Notes under the pieces: model-generated
Told to the model about the DNA's origin: nothing
Seen by the model: the letters and a program-made list of their open reading frames with translations, nothing else
Databases searched by the model: none
Shown here: positions 1 through 5,878 of the stretch, one piece after another
How positions within the stretch are numbered: position 1 is the first letter of the stretch
How the letters are laid out: every line of letters begins with the position of its first letter
From: Akkermansiaceae bacterium
Lineage (GTDB): Bacteria > Verrucomicrobiota > Verrucomicrobiia > Verrucomicrobiales > Akkermansiaceae
Assembly (NCBI GenBank): GCA_023301545.1
Contig: JALZUI010000022.1
Coordinates: forward strand, 1-6,672
DNA: 6,672 nt
Reading direction: 5' to 3'
Made by a program: the position numbers and the translations under genes

Positions 1-495
1 CCTAAGCCATCGGACGAAGTTCCCCCGATGGCACTAGTAATCACAAACGAGGGTGGAATTTATCTCGATGCGGAAAACAATGTGCTCGTTTACCTAAAGA
101 ATGTCGTTGTCGAAAATACGGACCTAAAACTGACCTGCAGCAAGGATCTAAAAGTGTTCCTCGAACCTAAAAATAAGGATGAGAAGAAACCTGCGAAAGA
201 TGCTGGAGCGCTAGGAAGCATGGGATCACTTACCCTAAAAGAACTCCTCGCTAGCGGTAATGTTGTCATCGAATATAAGAAGACGAAGGGTAAGCAACCG
301 ATTGTCGCTAAAGGAGCAACGGCTCTCTACCAAATGGGTAGTGAAGAGGTTCTCATAAAAGGCGGCTACCCCAATATCAGCCAAGGGGCTAACCGCAGTG
401 AAGCTCTTGAAGAAGATATGTGGGTTAAGCTCTCTCGGACTGGCGCGGTGTGGAGCAAGGGCAAGCAGCGACAAATCTACGTTCCTGAAAAATAA
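1..495 (+). CDS. lptA: LptA/OstA-like LPS transport protein, 3' part (5' end outside window)
   Basis: The reading frame is open from base 1, so the gene very probably starts upstream and the ATG at 28 is likely internal. The visible 164 residues carry beta-rich repeats typical of the OstA/LptA/LptC fold, such as ITNEGGIYLD and LKNVVV early and LLASGNVVIEY and QMGSEEVLIKGGYP later. A charged, Lys-rich stretch (about window residues 54-66, KNKDEKKPAKDAG) separates the two halves. LptA-type proteins form the periplasmic bridge that carries LPS from the inner-membrane LptBFG(C) complex to LptD at the outer membrane. The strongest support is context: the stop codon overlaps the lptB start by one base (TAATG), so the two are surely co-transcribed and probably translationally coupled. 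A composite LptC/LptA-type protein is possible because the N-terminus cannot be seen. Confidence 0.72.
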   Translation, partial: PKPSDEVPPMALVITNEGGIYLDAENNVLVYLKNVVVENTDLKLTCSKDLKVFLEPKNKDEKKPAKDAGALGSMGSLTLKELLASGNVVIEYKKTKGKQPIVAKGATALYQMGSEEVLIKGGYPNISQGANRSEALEEDMWVKLSRTGAVWSKGKQRQIYVPEK

Positions 496-1259
496 TGTCT
501 GAAAACGCGCAAAAATATACCGTAGGAGAACCTCTGCTGGTTGCAGAAAACTTACGCAAGGTCTATGGCGGTCGTGCGGTAGTTTCTAAGGTAGGGCTGA
601 CGGTCAATGAACATGAAATCGTCGGGCTATTGGGGCCTAATGGTGCCGGGAAAACGACCTCCTTTTACATGATCGCAGGCCTAGTTCGTCCCGATGAAGG
701 CCATATTAACCTGATGAATCAAGACGTCACCTTACAGCCGATGCATAAGCGGGCTAAGATGGGGTTGGGATACCTGCCGCAGGAGGAAGCGATCTTTCGG
801 ACACTAACCTCAGAGCAAAACCTGATGGCTGTACTAGAAACCCGTAAAGATCTCTCTCGTAAGCAGCGTATCGAAAAAATGGAAGGTTTGCTCGAACGAT
901 TTAAAATAGGAAAAATCCGCAAGTCGCAAGCCATCGCCCTCTCAGGTGGAGAAAAGCGCCGTCTGACCATTGCTCGAGCCCTCTGTATGGACCCTCGCAT
1001 TCTTATGCTAGATGAACCGTTTTCGGGCGTAGACCCTCTAGCGATTAAGGATATTCAAAAGATCATTGCAGAGCTCCGCGATGTAGATGGGCTTTCCATC
1101 CTAATCACCGACCACAATGTACGCGAGACCTTAAAGATCGTCGATCGGGCCTACCTTCTCTTAGAAGGCGAAGTTGTCCTCCAAGGAACAAAAGAAGAAA
1201 TCGTAAACGATGAAATGGCCAAGAAGCATTACCTCGGCACCGACTTCACCTTGGACTAG
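495..1259 (+). CDS. lptB: LPS export ABC transporter ATP-binding protein LptB
   Basis: This 254-residue protein has all the ABC ATPase motifs: Walker A GPNGAGKTT (47-55), Q-loop Gln96 in YLPQE, signature LSGGE (149-153), Walker B ILMLDEP with Asp173 and Glu174, D-loop GVDPLA (178-183) and switch His207. The LptB-specific sequence is clear in GYLPQEEAIFRTLT and in the C-terminal YLGTDF segment, which resembles the end of Escherichia coli LptB. LptB is the cytoplasmic ATPase that powers LPS extraction by LptF and LptG. At 254 residues it is slightly longer than E. coli LptB (241), mainly through about 12 extra N-terminal residues. The ATG shares one base with the stop of the upstream LptA-like gene and has no SD, so translation probably couples to that gene. 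No lptF or lptG lies in the window. Confidence 0.95.
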   Translation: MSENAQKYTVGEPLLVAENLRKVYGGRAVVSKVGLTVNEHEIVGLLGPNGAGKTTSFYMIAGLVRPDEGHINLMNQDVTLQPMHKRAKMGLGYLPQEEAIFRTLTSEQNLMAVLETRKDLSRKQRIEKMEGLLERFKIGKIRKSQAIALSGGEKRRLTIARALCMDPRILMLDEPFSGVDPLAIKDIQKIIAELRDVDGLSILITDHNVRETLKIVDRAYLLLEGEVVLQGTKEEIVNDEMAKKHYLGTDFTLD

Positions 1260-1349
1260 AGCTGTCGAACTGAATTGGATTTGCTAAACGCAACCAAATA
1301 AAGCCTTAGAAATTCTTATCATTTCTTCGGAAAACGCATCGAGGTTGTT

Positions 1350-2192
1350 TTAGGCGCCTGATAGGCGTTTGTTTAACTGCACAGACTTGTAGAGGGCACG
1401 GAGTTGAGAGATTATCTGGCGTCGGGACTTGATGCACTTTTTGACACTTCGTGTTTTTCTGTTTTCATATAAGAAGCGTCCAATTTCGGTGTAGTGTTCG
1501 TGGAGTCTATTAGTTAGTCGCGCCTGGAGAACTTGGTTATCAGCAAGCTTTTTATTTACGTCTCCTATATTGAATTCAATACTAGATCCGCTGGACTTAG
1601 CGGCTTGTTGGGCTTTCTTAATGCTCTCGTTTTTAAGATTGATCGCATTAAGCGTTTCCTTGTAAGAGCTATCAATTTTGTCACGCTGGAGTTTTAGGTT
1701 TTTTAGATCAAAGAGGCACTGTTTTATTTTTTCGTTAACCTGAGAGTGGTCACTGGAATGTTGTTTTTTCTCTTCTAATCCGTCATGGACTTGGACGAGG
1801 CGGCTCCCCTCGTTATTAATAGAGGATTGTTCCTTGGCTAATTCCGAGCGCTTATTGATCAGTTCGAGCTTTTCTTGGGTTAGGGTATTTACGCTCTGCG
1901 CTTGCTTTTCTCGCTCTTCTGTCCGTCTATCGATCGATTCATTTAGATCAGCCCCAATCTTGGCTTCGTCGTTTTCGAGTTCATTGATCTGTTGAGCTAG
2001 GGACTTAACCTCATAGTATGCACTTTTGAGTTCATCAATTGGTTCGATATGCTCGCGGTTATAGAATCCGAGGAGTTCCAGCCCTTCGTGGATTACTCGA
2101 GCTTCGTGATTGGCTGCCGTTAATGATGTAGTGCCTTTGTGGATTTTGATAGCTTTCAAGAAGCTCGTGAATATATATTTATCAAAGGTCAT
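1350..2192 (-). CDS. Hypothetical coiled-coil protein, unrecognised
   Basis: I do not recognise this 280-residue protein. An N-terminal segment of about 50 residues (with FTSFLKAIKIHKG and EGLELLGFY) precedes a long charged helical region, about 52-200, rich in Glu, Lys, Gln and Asn with heptad-like hydrophobic spacing, so it is probably a coiled coil. A Gly/Ser break near 200-206 (SSGSS) is followed by more helix and a strongly basic tail (about 234-276, with ENRKTRSVKKCIKSRRQ). It has no signal peptide or membrane segment, so it is probably cytoplasmic. The protein has one Pro, no Trp and no Met after the first, so the ATG at 2192 is the only ATG start in the frame. No SD precedes it. It is convergent with lptB and divergent from tsaD, so it is probably a single-gene unit. 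The basic tail could bind nucleic acid or the membrane; that is a guess. Confidence 0.75.
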   Translation of the reverse strand: MTFDKYIFTSFLKAIKIHKGTTSLTAANHEARVIHEGLELLGFYNREHIEPIDELKSAYYEVKSLAQQINELENDEAKIGADLNESIDRRTEEREKQAQSVNTLTQEKLELINKRSELAKEQSSINNEGSRLVQVHDGLEEKKQHSSDHSQVNEKIKQCLFDLKNLKLQRDKIDSSYKETLNAINLKNESIKKAQQAAKSSGSSIEFNIGDVNKKLADNQVLQARLTNRLHEHYTEIGRFLYENRKTRSVKKCIKSRRQIISQLRALYKSVQLNKRLSGA

Positions 2193-2217
2193 AGTTCGAA
2201 GAGGAATTGTTACGGTT

Positions 2218-2223
2218 ATTATA
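2218..2223 (-). promoter_or_regulatory. Candidate -10 element for the coiled-coil gene
   Basis: Read on the minus strand this is TATAAT, a perfect sigma70-type -10 hexamer, lying 25 bases before the ATG at 2192. It would give a 5' leader of roughly 15-20 bases. No convincing -35 box is found at 16-18 bases (the sequence there is close to ACGCCC), so the promoter would be weak, activated, or not a real one. The position in a divergent intergenic region, just before a gene with no SD, supports the call. Confidence 0.4.
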
Positions 2224-2304
2224 GACCTAGAACGGATTATGGGCGTTCACAAGTTTCTTATGTTATTTTGTGCAAGTGGTTACAAGTAGCACCGTATCTT
2301 CTCG

Positions 2305-2312
2305 AAGGAGGT
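2305..2312 (+). promoter_or_regulatory. Perfect Shine-Dalgarno of the tsaD leader ORF
   Basis: AAGGAGGT is fully complementary to the usual anti-SD end of 16S rRNA. It lies 2 bases before the leader ATG at 2315 (spacer CG after the T, or 3 bases after GGAGG), which is somewhat short. It is too far (over 60 bases) from the tsaD ATG to serve that start directly. It stands out because almost no other start in the window has an SD. Confidence 0.65.
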
Positions 2313-2314
2313 CG

Positions 2315-2374
2315 ATGAAAAACATTACTAGTTCTTGCATCTATGAAGGGAGAGGATTAGTACCCTGTTTGTAA
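2315..2374 (+). CDS. Short leader ORF upstream of tsaD (19 codons)
   Basis: The ORF encodes MKNITSSCIYEGRGLVPCL and ends in TAA at 2372-2374, one base before the tsaD ATG at 2376, in a different frame. A perfect SD (AAGGAGGT) sits just upstream, while tsaD itself has no SD at a normal distance; the nearest purine run, GGGAGAGG at 2348-2355, is 20 bases away. The first six codons, ATG AAA AAC ATT ACT AGT, are all ANN codons, and ATC and AGA follow later, making 8 of 19. ANN codons are read by tRNAs carrying t6A37, which TsaD helps to make. The simplest inference is a leader whose translation feeds ribosomes to tsaD by reinitiation. A regulatory role in sensing t6A is a hypothesis. It could instead be a chance ORF, since early codons are often A-rich. 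Confidence 0.5.
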   Translation: MKNITSSCIYEGRGLVPCL

Positions 2375-2375
2375 T

Positions 2376-3404
2376 ATGTCTTCTTACCTTTTAGCCCTTG
2401 AGACGAGTTGTGATGAGTCTGCAGTTGCGATCGTGAAAGCGGGGCCAAATGGACCTGAGATCGTGGATTCTCTGATCTCTTCTCAGATCGCCATTCATCG
2501 GCAATATGGAGGGGTGGTTCCTGAGGTGGCCTCTCGTAATCACTCACAGAACCTTCCTGCTTTGGTTCGTGAAATCCTTGACCGTAACGAGGTTGCACTG
2601 GATGAAATTAGTGGGTTCGGCGCAACTGGAGGTCCGGGGCTGTCTTCTTCTTTACTCATTGGGCACGCGATGGCAAAGGGGTTCGCTATCGCACATAAGA
2701 AACCATTTTATTCCGTGAACCACATGGAGGGGCACCTACTCTCTCCATTTATAAGTCAAGGGTTAGAAGAGGTTCCGCCTCATTTGGCTTTGATTGTCTC
2801 GGGCGGTCACACGATGTTGATTCACGTGAGAGGTCTAGGAGAGTATCAACTGGTGGCAGAAACGATGGATGACGCGGCAGGAGAGGCCTTTGATAAGGTT
2901 GGTCGCATGCTGGGATTACCTTACCCAGGAGGTCCGGAAATCGAAAAAGAAGCAATGGGGGGAGACGCTAAGGCTTATGAGTTTCCTCGTTCGCTGCCCG
3001 GGAAACTTAGCTTCTCATTTTCTGGTCTTAAAACCTCAGTTTTGTATAAGTTGAAGGAACTGGGGTATTCTGCGGAGTTGAAGCCGGAAGGGGAGGTGTT
3101 AGCTAATTTATGCGCCTCGTTTCAACGGGCGATTATAGATTCACTGGTCAAAAAGACGCTGTTGGCGCTTAAGGAAACAGGATGTGAGCTCGTGACGATT
3201 TCAGGAGGAGTGAGTTGTAATCAGGCTCTAGTTTCGACGTTAGGGCATGAGCTCGGGAAGCGAGGAAAAACCTTTTTAGCCTGTGAACGTGAGTACACGA
3301 CTGATAACGCTGCAATGATCTCCTACGCGGCTTGGCTCTATCACCAAAAAGGCGAAGAATCTTCTCTGAATACAAATATCAACCCTAACTTAAGCCTTGC
3401 TTAA
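2376..3404 (+). CDS. tsaD: tRNA N6-adenosine threonylcarbamoyltransferase TsaD
   Basis: TsaD (Kae1/YgjD/Gcp family) transfers the threonylcarbamoyl group from threonylcarbamoyl-AMP to A37 of tRNAs that read ANN codons, working in the cytoplasm with TsaB, TsaE and TsaC/TsaC2. The 342 residues match the usual length (E. coli 337). Visible motifs in order are LALETSCDES (6-15), YGGVVPEVASRNH (44-56), GGPGLSSSL, the metal-binding HMEGH with His116 and His120, SGGHT (142-146), DDAAGEAFDKVGR (165-177), YPGGPEIE (183-190), SFSGLKT (204-210), SGGVSCN (276-282) and the C-terminal TTDNAAMI with metal ligand Asp310. All expected key residues are present, so it looks functional. The start at 2376 places LETSCDE at the normal distance from the N-terminus. 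It has no SD of its own and sits directly behind the leader ORF stop. A HAD hydrolase gene follows 40 bases after its stop, probably in the same transcript. Confidence 0.96.
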   Translation: MSSYLLALETSCDESAVAIVKAGPNGPEIVDSLISSQIAIHRQYGGVVPEVASRNHSQNLPALVREILDRNEVALDEISGFGATGGPGLSSSLLIGHAMAKGFAIAHKKPFYSVNHMEGHLLSPFISQGLEEVPPHLALIVSGGHTMLIHVRGLGEYQLVAETMDDAAGEAFDKVGRMLGLPYPGGPEIEKEAMGGDAKAYEFPRSLPGKLSFSFSGLKTSVLYKLKELGYSAELKPEGEVLANLCASFQRAIIDSLVKKTLLALKETGCELVTISGGVSCNQALVSTLGHELGKRGKTFLACEREYTTDNAAMISYAAWLYHQKGEESSLNTNINPNLSLA

Positions 3405-3444
3405 TAGCTAGATTTCGCAAAACTGCGTGTTCGCCTCTCACTTA

Positions 3445-4074
3445 ATGAAATACTCATCACTTATCTTCGACTTTGACGGAACGATTGCGGATACTCTAAC
3501 GCAAGCAGCTGAAGTCTATAATGTATTAGCAGAAGAGCATGGTTATAAAGTAGTAAAGCCTGAAGAGATTCCAGCGCTACGCCATTGTAACCTGAAGATG
3601 CTAACGAAGGAGTTAGGGGTGTCTAAGTTTAGGCTTCCGTTCCTTCTCAATAAAGGGCGTAAGATTTTCAAAGAACGGGTAGATCAGCTAAGTCTCATAG
3701 ATGGGATGTTAGAGACGCTCCATGAGCTACGGAAAAACACTGACAACTTTGGGATCCTTACCTCTAATTCAACTGAAAACGTAGAGCTTTTTCTCAACAA
3801 TTACGGAATACGGGATCTGTTCACCTTTATTAGCTCAACGTCGAAATTGACAGGGAAGTCTAAGCATTTGAATTCGATTTCGCGGACCTTTTCGATTAAA
3901 AAGGGTGATATGCTGTATATTGGAGATGAAATCCGTGATGTAAAAGCCTCTCACAAATCTGGAATATCTGTGGCGGCTGTTACTTGGGGCTTTAACTCCA
4001 AAGAATCATTGGAAATTGAAGGGCCAACTTATTTAATAGAACACCCAAAAGAACTTTTAGAGGTTGCAAAGTAA
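3445..4074 (+). CDS. HAD-superfamily hydrolase, phosphoglycolate-phosphatase-like
   Basis: The 209-residue protein has the four HAD motifs: I, IFDFDGT with nucleophile Asp9 and acid Asp11; II, ILTSNS with Thr106/Ser107; III, a lysine in TGKSK (138 or 140); and IV, YIGDEIRD with Asp161 and Asp165. The helical cap between motifs I and II (about 15-90) fits the C1 cap of subfamily I, as in phosphoglycolate phosphatase and PpaX-type enzymes. The substrate cannot be read from sequence; small phosphorylated metabolites are usual. I chose the ATG at 3445 because it puts motif I at residue 9, as is normal; a GTG at 3427 would add six residues. Neither start has an SD. It follows tsaD by 40 bases on the same strand with no terminator between them, so co-transcription is likely. 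Confidence 0.88.
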   Translation: MKYSSLIFDFDGTIADTLTQAAEVYNVLAEEHGYKVVKPEEIPALRHCNLKMLTKELGVSKFRLPFLLNKGRKIFKERVDQLSLIDGMLETLHELRKNTDNFGILTSNSTENVELFLNNYGIRDLFTFISSTSKLTGKSKHLNSISRTFSIKKGDMLYIGDEIRDVKASHKSGISVAAVTWGFNSKESLEIEGPTYLIEHPKELLEVAK

Positions 4075-4096
4075 CAAAATGTGCGCTCTATCCATG

Positions 4097-4106
4097 TAAG
4101 TACTTA
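4097..4106. repeat. Perfect 10-bp palindrome upstream of the OmpA-like gene
   Basis: TAAGTACTTA is a perfect palindrome in the 65-base gap between the HAD gene and the OmpA-like gene, overlapping an AT-rich TTATAT segment that could act as a -10 element. It could be an operator half-site pair or chance; no matching -35 box was found. Confidence 0.3.
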
Positions 4107-4139
4107 TATCTTTTACTAAAAAACAATATCTAACACACC

Positions 4140-5333
4140 ATGCAAGATCCAACACCTGACACTAATCAGACCGTGGAGCGAGTAGTCACCACTAGACAAG
4201 CTCCTCAGACTCAATACGTGACGGCCGCTCCAGTGCGCCAAGCTGATAACTCTAAGCTCCTGGGGCTTCTTATCTTTCTGATGCTCGCGACGACTGCAGG
4301 AATCGTCTTCTACACCATGGGCAAGAATAAGAGTGATTGGAATAGTCTCGGAAGAGGTAACCCCTCCGCAAATCCTTATGCGCTCAGCTCAGGTGTGATT
4401 AACAGTACGTCTGCAGAAGCGGTGGCAAATCGTATCTCATCAGACGCGGACGAACTCTCTCGTCTGCTGAGTCAGTTCTCTAGCACGATCGCATCTAATA
4501 ATGCGCAGTTGGCTCAAAAACAAGGGGAGCTAGATAATATGAATACGCTCAATGGCTCGCTTTCCCAGCAACTAGCTGAGTTACAAAGGCAGCTCCAAAG
4601 CTCTCAGATTAATGGGGCGATGAAAGGGCAGCTAGAAACTCAGTTGGCCGACGCAAGACGCCTCTTAGCTTCTGCTAATGACGAAGTGGCTCGCCTTAAT
4701 GCACTTCTGCAGAACGCTCCAGATTCCGCGGAGTACCAATCTTTATTAGCTCAGTTAGATCGCCTGCGAGCAGAGCTGAACTCTTCCCCATCACAGGCAG
4801 AATTGGTTCGCTTACAAGAAGAAAATCGACGACTTAAGCAAGAGCTAGTAGCGATTAAGTCACAGACAAACCGTAGTCGCTTGTTTGCTGAAGATGCGAA
4901 TATGCTTAGTGAAAAAGGGCAGGGCCTCTTTAGAAGACTTGTTACCTTAGAGGGAAGCTCTAACGCTGAACGGATTAACGTCTACAGCCGCATCCAAGAA
5001 GAGTTGAATGCACGTGTAGTAGAGTCTGTTAACTTTTCCTCTGGATCTTCTACCGTCGGAGTTGAAAAATCGGCTGTGATTCAGAAAAGCCTCATGGCCA
5101 CGTCTCCTAATGCGGAATACCTCATTGTAGGATATGCCTCGAAGTCTGGTGATAAAGGTGTTAACCGCGAGCTTTCTGCTAAACGAGCGACTTCTGTTGC
5201 AACACTCACAGATATTCAGCGAGGCGCTACGCAGACTGTAAAAGCCGTTTTCCTAGGCCAAACTGATCGCTTCTCAGGATCCAACGATTTTGCGAATCAA
5301 ATTTGCGAAATCTGGGAGATTCTTCCAGAGTAA
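4140..5333 (+). CDS. Membrane-anchored coiled-coil protein with C-terminal OmpA-like domain
   Basis: Of 397 residues, 1-38 form a hydrophilic tail and about 40-60 (LLGLLIFLMLATTAGIVFY) a membrane segment flanked by Lys39 and Lys62/Lys64. Residues about 95-245 are Gln/Leu/Ala/Glu-rich and probably coiled coil. Residues about 285-397 resemble the OmpA/MotB peptidoglycan-binding domain: VNFSSGSSTV, YLIVGYASKSG (327-337), NRELSAKRA (342-350) and the end ANQICEIWEI. There is no lipobox, and the long N-tail suggests an uncleaved inner-membrane anchor with the rest in the periplasm. OmpA family members normally have an Asp in the GxxD position that binds diaminopimelate; here the loop reads GYASKSG, so that Asp looks replaced by Ser, while the partner Arg (349) is kept. 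A structural tether between membrane and cell wall is plausible, but wall binding is uncertain. No SD precedes the ATG. A strong terminator follows. Confidence 0.8.
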   Translation: MQDPTPDTNQTVERVVTTRQAPQTQYVTAAPVRQADNSKLLGLLIFLMLATTAGIVFYTMGKNKSDWNSLGRGNPSANPYALSSGVINSTSAEAVANRISSDADELSRLLSQFSSTIASNNAQLAQKQGELDNMNTLNGSLSQQLAELQRQLQSSQINGAMKGQLETQLADARRLLASANDEVARLNALLQNAPDSAEYQSLLAQLDRLRAELNSSPSQAELVRLQEENRRLKQELVAIKSQTNRSRLFAEDANMLSEKGQGLFRRLVTLEGSSNAERINVYSRIQEELNARVVESVNFSSGSSTVGVEKSAVIQKSLMATSPNAEYLIVGYASKSGDKGVNRELSAKRATSVATLTDIQRGATQTVKAVFLGQTDRFSGSNDFANQICEIWEILPE

Positions 5334-5356
5334 ACGAACCGAGGAGGTATCAAATT

Positions 5357-5385
5357 AAAAGCTCGCCGTTGGGCGAGCTTTTTTT
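5357..5385 (+). terminator. Rho-independent terminator after the OmpA-like gene
   Basis: A 7-bp GC-rich stem, GCTCGCC (5361-5367) and GGCGAGC (5372-5378), closes a GTTG loop and is followed by seven T (5379-5385). The AAAA before the stem can extend it to 11 bp. It lies between convergent genes, so it may also stop minus-strand transcription from the DUF2452 gene, where the tail reads TTTTAATTTG and is weaker. Confidence 0.93.
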
Positions 5386-5396
5386 GTGGACGTAAA

Positions 5397-5807
5397 TCAG
5401 GCGAAGAGTTGTTCGCGGTCGATAGAATCAGGAATGCTGATTGGATCCCACTGTTGATCCGCGTTGAGACGAAAGGTTCCTAAGGAGGGATAGATCCATT
5501 CCTCAGGTGGAATCATAGAGAGGGTGTGTTGGCCACGAATTTTGTAGAGGTAATAAAGTTGTCCAATGACAGGCTCGAAGTTTAGATCAGCTTCATAGAG
5601 GAGCTTGTTCCAGTTGAATTGCTCGATTGTACGGATATATTGCTCACGCATTTCGATTAACTTTTGCTCAAGCTCGCGTTCTACCTTGCTGATTCCGCGG
5701 CTCTTAAAGTTGGTAAGATCATTAGGAATGATCTTGGGGCTTAAGGTCGATACAGGGTAGGGCATAAAGGCGCCTTGATTAGGCATGCTGAGCGTTTCCG
5801 TGTCCAT
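5397..5807 (-). CDS. DUF2452 (C1orf50-like) family protein of unknown function
   Basis: With the start at 5807 the protein has 136 residues. The C-terminal half matches the DUF2452 pattern as I know it from the eukaryotic C1orf50 family: a helical middle (about 41-72, with KVERELEQKLIEMREQ), then IGQLYYLYK (81-89), SMIPPEEW (97-104) and LGTFRLNADQQWDP (109-122). No signal peptide or membrane segment is visible, so it is probably cytoplasmic. The molecular function is unknown in this family. The frame stays open to an ATG at 5957, but that extension overlaps the divergent membrane-protein gene and does not resemble the family, so I prefer the ATG at 5807. It is convergent with the OmpA-like gene, with their shared terminator between them, and divergent from the next gene. 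Confidence 0.82.
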   Translation of the reverse strand: MDTETLSMPNQGAFMPYPVSTLSPKIIPNDLTNFKSRGISKVERELEQKLIEMREQYIRTIEQFNWNKLLYEADLNFEPVIGQLYYLYKIRGQHTLSMIPPEEWIYPSLGTFRLNADQQWDPISIPDSIDREQLFA

Positions 5808-5836
5808 AGGCCATACTCTCGTACTAAAAATCGATA

Positions 5837-5856
5837 TTTCAACTGTTAGGTTGAAA
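5837..5856. repeat. Inverted repeat in the divergent control region
   Basis: TTTCAAC (5837-5843) and GTTGAAA (5850-5856) form a perfect 7-bp inverted repeat around a 6-base spacer, midway in the 71-base gap between two divergent genes. Each arm contains TTGAAA, a -35-like hexamer, reading outward in the direction of one of the two genes. No good -10 box was found at the normal distance on either strand, so an operator is as likely as paired promoters. Confidence 0.4.
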
Positions 5857-5878
5857 ATAGTTTTTGTATGGTCGGAGA

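Noticed and set aside
1352..1370. Possible hairpin terminator between lptB and the coiled-coil gene (CGCCT-GAT-AGGCG followed by TTTGTTT)
   Set aside because: The stem is only 5 bp plus G-T pairs, the loop is 3 bases, it lies inside the coiled-coil coding end, and the T-run is broken.
2341..3375. Several antisense and alternate-frame ORFs across tsaD
   Set aside because: They lie fully inside a clear tsaD gene and their translations show no family features.
3427..3444. GTG start for the HAD hydrolase
   Set aside because: It adds six residues before a motif I that already sits at the usual distance from the ATG at 3445; no SD supports the GTG.
5354..5395. Short ORF from ATT behind the orphan AGGAGGT
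   Set aside because: ATT is a very rare start, and the frame runs straight through the intrinsic terminator.
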